Source: Numida meleagris (lineage: Eukaryota; Chordata; Aves; Galliformes; Numididae). From it: a stretch of DNA of 64,000 bases. Both the position numbers and the translations under genes were made by a program. The notes beneath the pieces are model-generated. The model ran no database searches. It had not been told where the DNA came from and saw only the letters and a program-made list of their open reading frames with translations. The stretch spans positions 146,923,200-146,987,199 of the forward strand of contig NC_034410.1 in NCBI RefSeq assembly GCF_002078875.1, written 5' to 3'. Position 1 is the stretch's first letter. The number at the start of each line of letters is the position of its first letter. Of the stretch, positions 25,201 through 41,479 are shown one piece after another.

Positions 25201-28200
25201 GCTGACAAGCTGTCACTAAAGATGAAGAGAGAGGAATATGGGGAAATGGAAAACAGGTCTGGGAGATGCAGAGCCCTGGGAGAGGACTCTCTTACAGGAT
25301 GCACAGAGCAGAGGGAGATGCTCTGAGCAGGAATGTCAGAGACCTTTCTCCACCCACCCACAGAAGGGACAGGGACCAGAGGTCAAAATCACCACAAAAT
25401 CCATATTTGCAGGCCATCAAGGCTCAGTAACGGAAGTGCAAATCTGCAGTTCCTAAATGCCTCATTAGTAAGGCCCTGTTGGGTGAACTACAACCATGTG
25501 CCAAAGGATAAATGCTCCTTGTTGAAAAGAATCAGAAGTTGGCCCACGTCTGCACCGCTGCCTCCTCTCATATCACACAACCAGCTCTACTCATGCACAG
25601 AGGACTTACAGTTGAGCGGCCTGACTGCCTCTTTTGACGGGCAGGAGCTTCCTTACTACGTGGAACTGTCTTCTGCTGGAAAGGGCGAAAAGTTTGGGGG
25701 ATATTTGGTTCAACAAAGAAGACAGAAAAGCATTTCACTCATGCTGGAGGAGTGCAGGAAGCAGATCGACATGCAGGCAGGTTGGTCAAACAACGAGTTA
25801 ACGTCACACCAACTCCACACTGAACAAAGCCTGCATAAAACCAGCCATCCATGAGCTCTGCCATCTTCGTGCTGCACATCTGGGTGCTTGCAGGAAGTCA
25901 CACAGCAGAGTGGCAGAGCTAAAGGTTACAGCCTTCGTCATTTCCCCACCTGTGAGGTCACGGATGCATGCATTACTGCAGCACACACCATGGTCTTAAC
26001 TAAGTGTCCATGCATGGTGTAATACCCTACAGGCAGAAACACATGCAAAGTTACAAGACTCCCAGCAGGTGTCCAATTACCACTGATGACCTTCTCTTAG
26101 AGAGGAGGAAGGCAACACAACACTCATTCCACACCCAACAACTCAATGGTGTTGGTTTCCACCCTTGCATTGCTAGCCACAGTGGGCTCATCGCATCAGA
26201 TGAACAATAGATTTATGCACCAAAGGCAAAAATTAAATTGCAGGTGGGCTCATTGCCTGACCTCTTCCTGTTTTACATATATCATCCAAGGTGCAACTTC
26301 ATGCAAGGGCCAAGGTCTACGGTAATTCAATGAGAAGACTGAAATCTGGCAGGAGTCACACCCATTCCCACACCAAAGAAGTACTTTTATACTCATGATC
26401 AACACATATACAGGAGCTGTCACCTGCAAGGAGAGATGCAGCCCCCTGACAGCACCCTGCTGATTCAGCAGAGCAATGCAGCTTTTGGCAGTTTGAAGCT
26501 CTCATCACATTTCTGAGACACAACACCAAAGCATTTAAGCAGGCTCTGTGCTTACCAAGAAAGGATGTAGCTATGGCTTGCAATAAGACAAGAGGGCTTT
26601 GAAACCAGACTGCATGACAACACTGATCCAAGATCCCAATTCTGGAAGGTGGTCATGTCCCAATTAAATAAGCTATGAAAAGTGTCCCACAGGAATCTGT
26701 GGGCTTCCCCCTGAGCTGAGGATGCTGTAAAACTTTTAGAGATGTGGTCACCAGCAGAAGCTGCAGATTACCTGCAGTGTTTTTTTTTTTTTCTATGCAC
26801 ACCCAGGAGTTTTTTCCTCTTCTGACTCAACTGTGCCAAAAGGGAGCTCAACACAACTGTTTGTGAATTATATAAAGGACAGAAATTCAAAAGCCCAAAG
26901 GTGGGGGAGTTCCAGAGCATCACTTCAGCTATTTCCTGTACATTATCCCACAGCTGCAGCTCTTAATGTTTTCCAACACCTGGCCCTCTCTGAAATTTGA
27001 CTCTAAAACAAACTAAGAATCAGAGACAAAAACAGCAATGAAGAAGAAAAGCTGGCAAAGGTTACACTTCTCCATTATCAGCTGAAAGACTAATTTATGT
27101 CAGGACTGCAACAGCTCAGAGTTCTTCCTCTGCTAACAGAGGCAGATGGAAAGCTGGCACTTCTCTCCAAGAAGGATCTGGAGGTATCAGCCCTTACCCT
27201 TAATGTGTAAACCAGCTGCAAAGTACAGCATGCAGCTTTTACCAACTATGTTCCAGATTGCATAACACATAGGTTCTCCAGTCCCAGCTCCCAAAGCACT
27301 CACTGCTTCATACAAAAAACAAACCTATTTCTTGCATGCAGAGGTGCAGCACCTCTCCCCTTCAGCTCAGCCTACCTGAGCTTGGAAAATACAGAAGGTT
27401 TGGCCATACACCACACTGAAAATACATCACATTTGATAACTAGAAGAGGCTTTCACCTGTGTAATGCCAGCAGGATGGGTCCTGGTTGGTTTCTGAACGT
27501 GGCCTCCAAGCACTTTTGCAATAACAGAGGTGCGTGCACAGCTTTGAAGCAAATCCAGGAACCACACAAATACAGGGGGCTTTGCAACAGAGCAAACTGG
27601 GACAGAGCACTAAGAACTTCAGAATTCCACACCAGCACCCATTCATTACAGCCCCATGGAAGGGTTTAGGAAGTGGGAGCTCAGCTACCAGCTCTGCTGG
27701 ACTTGCTGATGATGCTGGACAAGTCATTCCTTCCTGTGCCTCGTGACCCCATCTGTAAGATCTCACCACCTGAGGTCTCAACACCATCAGCTGCAGCACA
27801 TGTTGAAAACTTGGCCTGGGAAAGCATTAGTGATGTAGCAGAGGTCAGCTGCAGTGATTGCTGAAAGCAAGGATGACCATGCAAAGCATGTTGAAAGGTA
27901 TGTGCAAACAAATGTTTCTGGCATCAGAGTTTTGTGCTCTCCTTCAGGAGGTACAGAAGCAGTGCCCAAACCCTTCCAGTGCTCCATCACACACTGCACA
28001 ACACCAAACTCCAGGCCTGCTCTATGGGATGGCTGTCCAGGATTAAAAATAACTGTTCAGAAACAAAAGCTATAAAAGCTGACGGTTCAGGCTGATTTCT
28101 CAGCAGCTCACTCTTTCTAACCTGCACATGGAAACAGAAGACCTAACTGTGGCTTACTGCTTTATGTCCCAGGGCCAGGGTATGGCCATGGGTTGAAAAA

Positions 28201-31200
28201 GCAAAGAAATAAGCTCTGTGGGATGGTCTGAATAAGGCACAATCTGTAAAATGGGATCAAGGAGGAGACCACTGCCATATGCTCGACTTTTACAAGAAGC
28301 TCCATACTTCGGGAGCAGATTGGAGCGCATGATGCTTTCCCTAACACAGTTATGTAGAACAATGCTTTTCCTTCAAACCTGAAAAAAAAAAATCAAACCC
28401 TCTGTTTACAACAACCCAGATTCCAATTTTTAGATGCTGTGGTCAAATCCTGGCCTTAAATCCTCCAACCCACTGAGTCTTCTTCACAGGCAGCAAGAAA
28501 CAGAACAGTTTTTGATATTCAACACTGGACTCCTGTTGAGGCTTAACATACTTTATATTCTCAGCACTGTTCTGGCTTTGGTCTGGTGCTTTGCCAGTTC
28601 TCCTAGCCTTCCCTACGATAGGACTTGGCTAACACAAGCTGACACGCTTCTCATATGAAGGAGCTCACTAAGCAGGAGGCACAGGCCAGAATAAGAAGCT
28701 CCTCAGGCTGAGCTCAGTCTCTAGCAAACCACAAGGTCATCCTGCAAGATGAGAACACACCTGCAGGGCAGACCAGCAGCACTGCCAGGACATTTGTGTT
28801 TAGGTTTCCTGGCCCTGCTCACCACATCCAGGCTCTCTTCCTGCAGCCTGCAGGTTTTGGAGGAAACAGATGTTAGATCTTGCTTGATTTGATAAGGTCT
28901 GAAACGCTTTATTTGCAACAGGTTTTCCACCCTTGGTGGAAATAGAATGGGGGTTCACTTCCCCACCTATCTGCCTCACTAAAGTCCAAGCTAAAAGTCT
29001 TACATGGGGGCTGTTAATTTCTACTGAATGCCCAGGGTATTATTTTCCCCACTTCCCTGAGCTGTTGGCTGAAATACTGATGCTGAAGTCAGAAATTAGC
29101 ATTAAGAAGCTTCCAGGCACCTCCCTCCTCTTCAGTAAGATGTCCCAACTTCCCAATGATTCCAACGCTGTGTTCAGAACCACCAAATCCAACCACAGCG
29201 AAGCTCACCCTTTCCCAGCAGCCTTGCTATCAATACACCCCACTGCTCCTGCATCCAAGCTTCCAGTGCAGCACTTGGATCACTCGCACAAACAGTTGCA
29301 GAAGCTGCTTTTGTAATGTCAAGTTCCAGAGGAACAGTGAGATCACCATGGGAAAAGCAATTAGCCTAACTCCTTTGTATTCACCCCAAATACACAGCTT
29401 CTTACTGCTTGTGCTAAAGAGGAACATGAAATATTCACCTTGAAAAGCGCTCAATTCCTTGTTAGATTTAGAAATAACTCCCAAGAGGGAGTTACAAGGC
29501 CAAATCAGTACAGATAAAGGATGGATATCCTCAGATGGAAGATATGTTCAAGTATGCAGAGGTCAGAAATCAGGACACGTGTCATATTCTACTTCTGATT
29601 TTTTCTCTTCACCCATAAAACCAGAACACTTTTCAATCTAAGCTGCCAGCTTCCTGCTGAAAAGAATTAATTACAACAGTGCTGCCTGTTATATCCAGTC
29701 ACCTATCAGCACAGAAACACCTCCAGCAATACATAACTCTGAACTTTCATGGGATGGTCCAGGCTTGGAGCCAGCAGGCAGGATGAATTCCCTGGCTGCA
29801 GCAGATAGAAGACACCATTTTTTTGCACATACCCTAAACTGAAAGCAAAACAGGAAAGGGAAGGTGGCAGCTCAGTGTACCCCAAGAGAGACCAATTCTG
29901 CTGGCAGCTCAGTGCTTTGCTGCCCAGCAAGGTGGTTTTAACAGTGAATTGTTAAGTGTTGTGTGAATAAACTCTAACACCCACCAAGAGAAAAAAGTAA
30001 AGAAATGCAGTTGAAGAATTTAGTCCCAAATCCAGCTATAGTTTTAAAAGCACTACAAGGTCAGCAAGCAGCGTGCACTCAGGTAGCAACGGTGCCCCTG
30101 GTCAGATGGTGCTATATCCTGGTGGTACACAGCGCTGCACACCTTACTCATCTCCTCTGACTTAAAAATAAGAAGCCACACCATCTACGAAGTGGTCACA
30201 GCGGAGTTCTGTGAGATGCACCACAGCTAAAAATGGTTGCAGGAAGCCAGCTGGTGAGAGCTCGGGTACTCACTCCGGCCAGCGATTTCTGGATATTCTC
30301 CCTGGCTCTGGCAATGTCGCGGAGGATCGTGCTGGCTCCGTTCTCCTGCAAACAGTGCAGAAAGAACCAAGATTTTCTTTAAAAAAAATAGGAAACATGG
30401 GAAATTGGTAAGGGAGCTTTAAAGGCAAAAAAAAAAAGGGTAATTATAGGGGAGGGTTCCTTCTAATGATTCAGAAAGTATTGCTAAATTAGCTGCAAGG
30501 AAGATTGGTTCTTAATCAAGCAGCACACATCAGACACTTTTGTCCACACAACAGATCATGTGTCCAGAGATCACCCAGTCAAGGGCTTTCGAAATTCTGT
30601 TCTTACCCTGCACAGTTCGCAGGCACATGGCTGGAGTCACCTCTGTGCTCTTTAGGGATTACCATTAGGCAGCCCCTTTTTTTTTTTTTTTTAATATTAC
30701 CTGTCTCTGCATTCAGGCAAGAAGTGACAATCCTAACTAAAGCCTTTAATCCAGCGAAGTATATCCCAGGGCACAGCCATACACTTTTTTCCCCCCTCAT
30801 TTTCCTGCTCACTTGATGGGGAGGATTCCCCTCCTAGCACATAAACTCATTTTCCAGGATCCATTCACTCCTCATCTCTTCCAGACTGTAACCCCATGAG
30901 CAAGATCTGTGATATGAAACTGCCCACAAGCCTCTGCCATACAGCCTGGGCAAACACCAGCCTGAACACATCCAGGTGGATAATCACTGAGAGGCTGCAG
31001 ACAGGTTTTAAGGACCACAGACCTTTTCCTTAGCAAAGAAGTGGATGCAAGAACACTACAGCACCTCCATCAGAGCCTTCACATCACCTCTTGGAGGCAA
31101 AATTTCCTTATGTAGCACAAAAAATGTATTCTTCCTTCCGCAATCCCCCCCCCCAAATCTCTTTAACATTTGCTTCAGATGATTACCTACAGCTTCTAAT

Positions 31201-32078
31201 TTTTATGCAAGTATCCCTGACGCTGTGCCACCACTATCCTAGCACAAGCAGCAGGAACAGACAGAGCATGCCTAGAAGTTACTAGTGAAGCAAGCTTCCC
31301 CTAGAACACCTGCAGGACAGCCACATAAATCACTAAGCAGCTTTCCACATCACCAGCTAAGTGCATAAGCAGTTAACAGCTTTTTACATTGCAGGAAGAG
31401 GTTCTAGTAGCTCTGTGCTTTAAAAGGCCATAGTTTGGGACTAAGAATTGTGTGAACTATTTTAGCTCAGGTGCGTTGCAGCAGCACCGTGCTCCCATTC
31501 CACCTGCTCTCCCCAGCTCAGTGCTGTGACACAGTTTTCCTGCATCATAGGATGCAGTACAAAGAGAGGAATGTAATTCCTGGTCAATTTGGAGTCATGG
31601 CACCTTCACAGAATCATAAAGGTTGGAAAAGACCTCTGAGATCATCTCGTCCAACCTTTCTTTCAACATCAAGCATCATATATATTCAACATAAGCCTTG
31701 CCAAGAAAAGCTTAGTAGCTCCAAAACCACAGTAAAACAGCACCTTCACAAGGGCACCCGATCCCCCAGCACACTGCTTGTACTGGAGAAGTCCTGGTGC
31801 ACAAACAGTAGACAAAGACAAAACGGGGCGGGCTTAGTGAGCCTCTCACACTTGGAAAAAAAACAACATTCAGAGTGGAAATAATGCAGAAGAACACATC
31901 CAGGTGGACAGTGCCCTTCTGCATTAAGGCTCCAGCACACCTGAGAGCACATTACCTGCTGTTGTGAAGAGCTGCCAGCCGGCCCATTCACCTGCTGCTC
32001 GTAGTACCTTCTCTCAGCATCGTCATACTTAAACTTCTCAAACCAGATCTTCTCACTCGAAAGGAAGTCAGCTGCCAT
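22250..32078 (-). CDS. EEF1D: Elongation factor 1-delta, short (canonical) form, 290 aa
   Basis: Exons (minus order): 32078-31956, 30345-30274, 24521-24428, 24291-24191, 23468-23220, 22906-22712, 22288-22250; all phases agree. eEF1D is the nucleotide-exchange subunit of the eEF1B complex and reloads eEF1A with GTP in the cytoplasm. The N-terminal [20 protein letters not shown] is followed by [19 protein letters not shown] leucine zipper has Leu at 80, 87, 94, 101, 108 and 115. The acidic [14 protein letters not shown] segment comes next, then [15 protein letters not shown]. The GEF domain covers about residues 204-290, with [20 protein letters not shown] and the C-terminus [16 protein letters not shown]. 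The last exon codes only 12 residues and was placed from that conserved end. The ATG sits 4 bases inside its exon, which is how the long form can splice in front of it. Human length is 281. Confidence 0.95.
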
Positions 32079-34729
32079 TTTTCTGCAGAGGGAGGAAAAG
32101 GAATGAAGTGAGCTCCTAGGAGCGCTTCAGGTGAGCAGCTTGCCATGGGATTTTGAGAGCAGTGCTGTCTACCCCGCAGAGCTGTGGCTGCAGCTTTCTG
32201 CTGAGCAGTTCCCCCCTCTGGTGGGAAGCTTTAAGTAAACAGGATCCTATTAGGAAAGCAGGGCAGGCTAATCAGCCACCCATCTGCCTGACCTGCATTT
32301 AGCAAAAGGGCACTGGGAGGGCACAATAAATCAGCTGATCTGTACCACCTTCCAGCAAAGAGCTTCCCAGGGAGGATTTTCTAGATCATGTTCAACACAC
32401 GCTGGAATCTACCACTAAGAAAGATGTCTTGGGCATGAGACAGATAGAGAATAATGCTCTTAGTGCTGAAACCAAAGACAGGAGAACCAAGCCACAGCCA
32501 GGCAGCTCCTGATCCTACAGGTCACAAATTTCAACAAATTTCAGTTTTCCTTGAATAAGGCTCTGAACTGTTGGCTGTCAGTGCAAGCTTCCACCCAGCC
32601 ATGCAATGCTTTGCTGCATGCAGAAGCCCACCTGCTGCAAGGACAAAGCACCACAACAAAGTCACACTGTGACCAGGCTCTACCACACAACTCTGAGGAA
32701 GCAACACAGCCCCTCCCCAACCCAATGCAGCCCTTCCTCATCAGCTCTCCAACAAACATTTCCAATGAAGCCAATGGAAGAGTGTTTTGGAAAACATTCA
32801 TCCTCATCACCCACCCATTCCAAAGACACCAGTATGGGTAACCTGCATTGAAACCACTGCCAACACTCAACGCTGCCAGCCCCTGCTCAAGATGAACTAA
32901 CTCGTTCTGGCCAACTTGGAAGCTTATCTATAAACACCAATCCATATCACTTGATGTAAAGATCTTACTTTTCCAACAAATACTAGCTCTGGAATCTCCT
33001 TTTTTTTTTTCCACCAAATACATCAGTCTCTACCGTAGCACTACAAAATAACTTTAAAGCAGCAGCCCTCAGCCAGGCTCCCATGTCATTACAGCAAACT
33101 GGGGGGTTCAGACAGTCATGCAGAAAAGCACAGATTTAACAGAAAGCACAGCATCGTACTGCATCTTATCCAAGACTTAACAATGGAAGCTTTTATAAAT
33201 CAGTTCAAGGACAGAAAGGTTTATCTACAATTCATAACTACAAAGGCCATCTACAATGAGAAGCACTTCCCGACCACCCACACCTGAGCACCAAATAGGC
33301 TGGAATCCAGCTGGCTTGCAGAACAAATGATTTAATAAACCAGTAAGGCAAACTTTCCCCTTTCTGAAGGGGGTTTCCCAACTCCCCATCCCACAAACAA
33401 CCCAGGAGCAGCCTCTCCCAACAGCACAACACACGCTCAGTCCCACGGACACAAAGGACGCTCATCTTCTACACATGCAAATTCCTTCAGCTCAATCCTG
33501 ACCCAGTTTCGCATGTGTGTTACCCCCAGAATAAACTTCTCCTACTTCTTTTCTGGCGCAGGTACACTCAAACCCTCAGCAGCCGGCTGGGATTCCACAA
33601 CTGCGGGTTGCGGCATCCCCACGTTCTCTTCTGCTCTTGACATTTTCAGAGCTTCAGCCGCGTAGTAGCGCGACTCAGCACTGTCGTACATCATCTTGTT
33701 GAGCCACACACGCTCACTGTCCTCATGCAGGAAGAAGGAGGTGGGTGGAGGGAGCTGAGAGCTGCTAATGAGCTCCACGTGTTCAGTGCCTGCTTGCACC
33801 CCAGCGCTGGGGCTCTTCTCAACCTTCTGGTGGTTCTCTGAGGCCTGGGGGGAGCCTGGCGGGTGACTATTGAACATGTTCTCGTAGAAGCTTTTCTCAG
33901 CGCCGTCGTAGAGAGGTTTCTCCAACCACACCTCTGACATGAGAGCTTGCAAGCTGGAAGCCTGTGGTTTACCGTTGACCGTCGGCTCAGCAGAGCGAGG
34001 CAAGCTGCTAGCGATGGAAGCGGAATTAATGACATCAGGAGCTAAGCTCGGTGTAGCAGGCGTAGGCAGGGCTGTCACATAGCCTTCATCCGGCGTTCCC
34101 AGCCCAATGTTCCCACTGTCTGAGCACACAGTGGGGATGGCAAGGACGTTTGGAGGAACAAAGAACTGAGACCTTTCAAGGAACACCTTCTCAGCCTTAT
34201 CAAAGTCCAACTTGTTGACCCAGATGCCCTGAACGACATGGTGACACGCACTCAGGATGCCGTGGGAGCAGGACAGGGCTGCTGGAAGCATCCATGGCTT
34301 GGGAGCATCTTGGACAGCTTCTGACTCAGGCAGCTCAGTCTCTGCTGCCTCTTGGTATTGACAATCCACTAGTCTTTTCCTATACAAGTTCTCAGCACGA
34401 TCATACAAAGGCTTGTCAAACCACACGCTGTCAGCTAATAAACCGCTCAAAACAGAGTCCATCTTGGAGACCATATTTTTGGGTTTGGGAGAACGCTTCC
34501 TCTTCCTTTGTTTCTTGCCGTTTTTGCCTCTCTTCAGGTCTCCCTTGAATTCACCTTCAGCAGAGTCATCATTGCAGACCCCATTGACAGCCTCCAGCTC
34601 CAGGCACTCCTCTGGGGCCACGGTGGCCAACATTGCTTCTCTTTCATAATGCAGTCTCTCCGCTTCATCGTATTTGTGCTTGTCTACCCACACCTTTTCT
34701 ATGGGGCAGGGAGGCTTCCTCGTCCTCAT
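22250..34729 (-). CDS. EEF1D: Elongation factor 1-delta, long form (eEF1B-delta-L), 686 aa
   Basis: A large upstream exon, 34729-33546, encodes 394 residues and ends with two bases (AA) that join exon 32082-31956 in frame, so MRTRKPPC...PAPEKKK runs straight into MAADFL. Its downstream exons are those of the short form. In mammals this form is a nuclear regulator of heat-shock genes; that role is inferred here by homology. The basic stretch [13 protein letters not shown] (about residues 72-84) is a good nuclear-localisation candidate. The motif W-x-[DEN]-K-x-x-[FY]-D-x-A-E occurs at Trp14, 103, 170, 268 and 342, and again at Trp408 in the shared N-terminus. Reading past the donor hits a TAG at 33544-33542, which makes the splice necessary. 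The ATG at 34729 matches the start I remember for the human long form. Confidence 0.88.
24303..24318. repeat. G16 homopolymer beside an EEF1D splice acceptor
   Basis: Sixteen consecutive G on the plus strand are a C16 run in the EEF1D transcript. The run ends 12 bases before the exon that starts at 24291 and forms most of its polypyrimidine tract. Confidence 0.9.
24522..30273. other. Large EEF1D intron
   Basis: This 5.75-kb intron separates the exons ending at 30274 and starting at 24521. I see poly-A/T runs (for example 26780-26792) but no CR1 copy and no recognisable nested gene. Open frames of up to about 170 codons on the plus strand (such as 25333-25854) match nothing I know and lack splice or polyadenylation context. 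Confidence 0.6.
31603..31675 (-). repeat. CR1 fragment in EEF1D intron
   Basis: A short reversed CR1 tail (ATCATAAAGGTTGGAAAAGA, then TCATCTCGTCCAACC) is the only CR1 piece I see inside the EEF1D gene. Confidence 0.75.
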
Positions 34730-37700
34730 CTTCCAAAGAGTGGCAGCATTAAGAGATAAGCACAACAATGTAGTTGCAGCAAGACTCAATCAAGCGAGGG
34801 CATGCACTAGATTTTAGTACTTTAAGCTCTGTAAGTGTCAAAAGCCAATATTATTCACCTGAAGGAGCCTAAGCATTTAGTTAAATTACTGTTAATTACA
34901 AATTGTAGCTCAAGGAGATTAAACTGCCTTCATTTTTCCACGTAGGTAGGCTAGCCCTCAATTACCTGTTAGGTGTTGTCAACCGGGCACCGCTTTGGGA
35001 AGATATGCTTAAAAAAAAAAAAAGGATGCCCTAATTCTTGAGTCTATTTAGAGGTCATTGCTTACACCGATTTGTGCTCTGCCTCTGGAAAGCCAACAGA
35101 GGGAGCTGATAGCACAACTTTGGTTCCAAATCCCCAGGTACCACCCATGAAAAGCAACCAAGAGCTGGAGATCACGCTTTCCCAAAAAATCTACTCAAGC
35201 TAATAAAACACTGAGTGTGCTTTGCGTTTTCCTCCTCTAAACATAATTTATTAGGGGAAAAAAATATGTAGCTTAAAAATAGTAAAGCACTGCAGCATTA
35301 TATTACATCTCCCTTAAAAGAATCTTTACACGAGCACCAATTTAAATGCAGTTCTCAGAGAGTAGCATTGAGGTGAGGCAACACCTGCCAGAGCAACACC
35401 TGCATTTCATTTGGTGGAGAAGAAAACGATTCAATGATGCAAATAAAGAGTATTTTGCTGTGCAAAATAGTTCTGCAGTGCACACGTTCTGAAATTGTGT
35501 CCATCCAGGCCTGGTGCAGAAAATGATCAGCACAAAACCCACAAGTGAAACTACATGCTAGGACGTGTAGCTAAAGCATGAAGGCAAAACATTTGGATTT
35601 TTCTGTTGCTTAGATCAGTAAGGACTCCTAAACAGAACATCAGGGTTCTGCATTTGTCTGTCATGCTGTTTGGCTTCAGATTCGCATTCATTAGAGTCAT
35701 CCCAAGGAAAAAAACACAAGCTACAAGCAAATCAAGATCCTTTACTGGGAATACCTTGATAACCCAAAGCAGGTGTTATCACAGTCCAAAGTCATCATTT
35801 TCCAGTAGAAATCTGAAAGTCGTGCAATAATCTGTCCAGAAAACCATTGGTAAAGCTGTAGGCCCCTGTCTTTATGCCCCATTTCCCAAAAGTGCCAAAC
35901 CAAATGCCAGCTGCAGAGTACTTACTTTTTTAGTTCCTGTGAGAGCAATAAGGAAAAATATGAAGTTTAGAGAAATGGCCAAGTTTCAGAGATTAGGCAA
36001 GGACACAACCAACAGCCAATTAACTCCCCCTTCAAATGCACAGCACATTTCATATTTCATCAAACATACAGCCAGTTAACTCTCCAGAGCCATGCATCCT
36101 TACCAAGACAGCCACCCAGTTACCTTCAGTTTTAAATAACCAACAATAAAAGACAAAAACCAGATTCACAATGAAGTTTACAAACAAGAATGGGGAAAAC
36201 ATTATTTTTGCTCTGCATTCACCAGTTCTTCCAGAGAAAAGGCAGTCACAAAGGCTTTCACTACACAACAGTGGCTTTAGCTACACAAACCATCGCGTCT
36301 GCTGGTGCAGACCTCTGCTTCAGCCCGTTAATTCCAGATCAGAGCACCACCAGCTCTCCCAAAATACATATTCTTCAACCAGCAACAGTTTTGCACAACC
36401 TATCAGGTGTTCTACAAAGCACAAAACAACAAAGCTAATCCTGTTACTAATACTTATCAATGCCAAGTCATGAAATGCTCTCAAGTAACTCAGGTCAATG
36501 CTTAGCTGTCCCATAAACTAATACACAAGAACTTACAAAAGCCCAAAAGACAACTTTTTAGTTGTATCTGCTGCTTCAGAGCTTTGGTTCTGGTATTTGT
36601 TGTCAACAAATTCCTGCTTATTTTAAGGCAGAACAAATCCGTGCAGTGCTTCCACTGCTGCAGGACAATACCTAAAGTTACTCTTGTTCTGTAAATCCAA
36701 CGTAAGCTTTGGCCTTAAGCTATTTGGCTGCATTATCCCCTGAAATCTAGCTACTTATTAAGAAGTCCATAAAACCAAAGCACATAATACATTAGCCTAA
36801 GGCTGTCACCAAAAACAAAAAAAGAAAGTTCAGTCCACTCTGCTTACTGGTTGATGGAAGCCACTACTTTTTCTCTGTCCAGGAGAACACTACATTTCTC
36901 CTAACTTGAGAGCCTGTAAAATAAATACATCAATCTTCTTCCCCAGAGTCAAGTTATAAAGATGTTAGCAGCAGCTCCCCAGAGGCAACTTGCATTAGAT
37001 CTTGCAGAATTTCCTGCACTGGAGGTCAACTGTCATTTTAATCTCAGCTGCTGCCAGGCTGACCTGTCTGATGCCAACAACGCACAGCAATGAGGCAGTG
37101 CCACAGCTGAACAAAGCTCTCCCACAAATTAAGCCACACTGAGCTGTTAAAAGTGTTTCCTGCAGCCTTGAAAAGTCTCTTTAGATGAGCACAAGTAGCA
37201 CATCTCACCCAGCTCTGACTTCTGGAGGGGAGTGACAGCTGCTTTCTGCAAGTCATAACCAAGAGAGTAAGATTACAAACAGTTTAGTCCCCTGGCAATC
37301 AGAGATGGCATTAAAAAAAAAATGAGTGTCAGGTGGCAGCAGGAGGATGAGGACACATTGCAGCTTCCTGTAGGACACCTCTGTGCTCCCCAGGAAGTAC
37401 GAGCTGTAGGAAAAACCCCAAGGACTATACAGGAACAGAATGATTTCTGCAGGTCCAAGAAAAAGAAAACATGAACACTGTCTAGTATTGATGCTTTCTT
37501 GGTTTAACTCCCTGAATTGGCTCTTTCCTGAATCAGAAGAGCAGTACAAAACAGCTGGACACAGTCAGGAGAGGAACCACATCCATCAGGTCACTCTGCT
37601 ATAAAAGCAGCAGCTCCACACCAACCTTTATCCAGGGAAACAACAGTGACACCCAACCCCGATCACCTAACACCTCAACTCTTCGCTCTCAGCAACAACA

Positions 37701-38881
37701 CTGCTGACTGCCAATGACAACACAACCAAGGGCACAGGAAATCAGCAGCAGGGAGAGACAGAAGTGGTCACCTTCACAAAGAACAGTAAATTGAAAGCAA
37801 GCAGAACAGGAAAAAAAGGCATACCTGCAAGGTCAGGGAGAAAGAGGGCACACCTGAAAAAGGAGAGGAAAGAATTACAGCCATACACCCCAGCAAAGGC
37901 ATTTTCTCCTCCATACAGGAAATTAAATTAGAATCAATTTCAAAACATCAGTGATTTAGATGTGAAAGAACAGATCCCCATGGATTTTAGTGGGGCAGAA
38001 GGAAGGAGTGACACACAGCAGCAGCCTCAGCAGCTCAAGTTATCTCTGCAACACTCTGCAAGCCCCAAGAGAGGACGTCAGCAGCCTCAGCCCTGTCTTG
38101 CTGCCAAAAACACAGCTCTGGAATGGCCACTTCCTGAGTCAGCTATCATGGAAAGAAAAGGAAAAGCAGCAATACGGGCATTAAAAAAGTTAGAGGGGTT
38201 GGGAACAGCAGCATGTGGAGTGGGTAAAGTGAGATAATCTGATACCAGGTGGTGGAAAGGGTGAAGGGATGCAGGAAGAGCTTAACACAGCAGAGCAGAA
38301 TGCAGCAGCATGACCCATGCCAAGTTCTGCCCATTAACGGAGCAAGGATGATGTAGGAATTCAATGCTGCAGGACTCCCAGCTCCAAACTAAACACAGGT
38401 AAGGGGAAGCCCCGCACAGAGCTGGGAGAAAAGCCACAGGTAATGGGGTGCTCTCACATCCATCTCCCTACAACCTGTGACCCCACAGAGGTGGAAGAAG
38501 CCTGAACTCTCCTTTCCTTAAAGCTGAGGAAGAAGATAAAGGTAACAGATAACAAAGGTCTCCCCACATCCTTCTGAGAAAGGAGAAGAAGATCTTAAAG
38601 ATAACCAAGGACCCTCCCACCACCTTGTTTTTGGGATACGTGACAGCATAAATGACATAAAGCCTCCTCACATCCTCTTTTTTGGGGGGATGTGGGGGTA
38701 TAAGGACCCTGAAGTCCCCCCACATCCTCCTTTTTGTGGGGATATGGAGTACAAATGACTTAAAACTGGGAAAGCCCTCCCAGACCCTAACCCCACATCT
38801 CTTGGGGAGGCAGCGAAGGACGAAGGGACCACGGGGAGAGCCCTCCGAAATGAGGAGGAACCCGAGAGGGGAAGCACTCAC
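34730..38881. other. 5' intron(s) of EEF1D
   Basis: This is the interval between the long-form coding exon and the first non-coding exon. It is moderately AT-rich with short A/T runs and contains no recognisable coding exon or CR1 element. Additional small 5' UTR exons could be hidden here. Confidence 0.5.
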
Positions 38882-38965
38882 CGGCAATACTGGGCCCCCA
38901 CGCGCGTTACCACTCCGCTCGGCCTCCGCGGGGCAAAAGGAGAGCACGGCCCAGCGTGCGGGGCA
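38882..38965 (-). promoter_or_regulatory. EEF1D: EEF1D non-coding first exon and promoter
   Basis: On the minus strand a strong donor (GCCG then GTGAGTGC) ends a candidate exon at 38882 within CpG-rich sequence. No start codon followed by a long frame lies in it, so it should be 5' UTR. The exact transcription start is not determined. Confidence 0.5.
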
Positions 38966-41434
<2,469 letters not shown>

Positions 41435-41479
41435 AGAAAGGTGGTTGGTCACCCATCGGCTACTGAGCACCTTGTGTCT

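Noticed and set aside
25333..25854. Plus-strand frame of 173 codons in an EEF1D intron
   Set aside because: No family resemblance, no splice or polyadenylation context, and frames of this size also occur elsewhere in the window.
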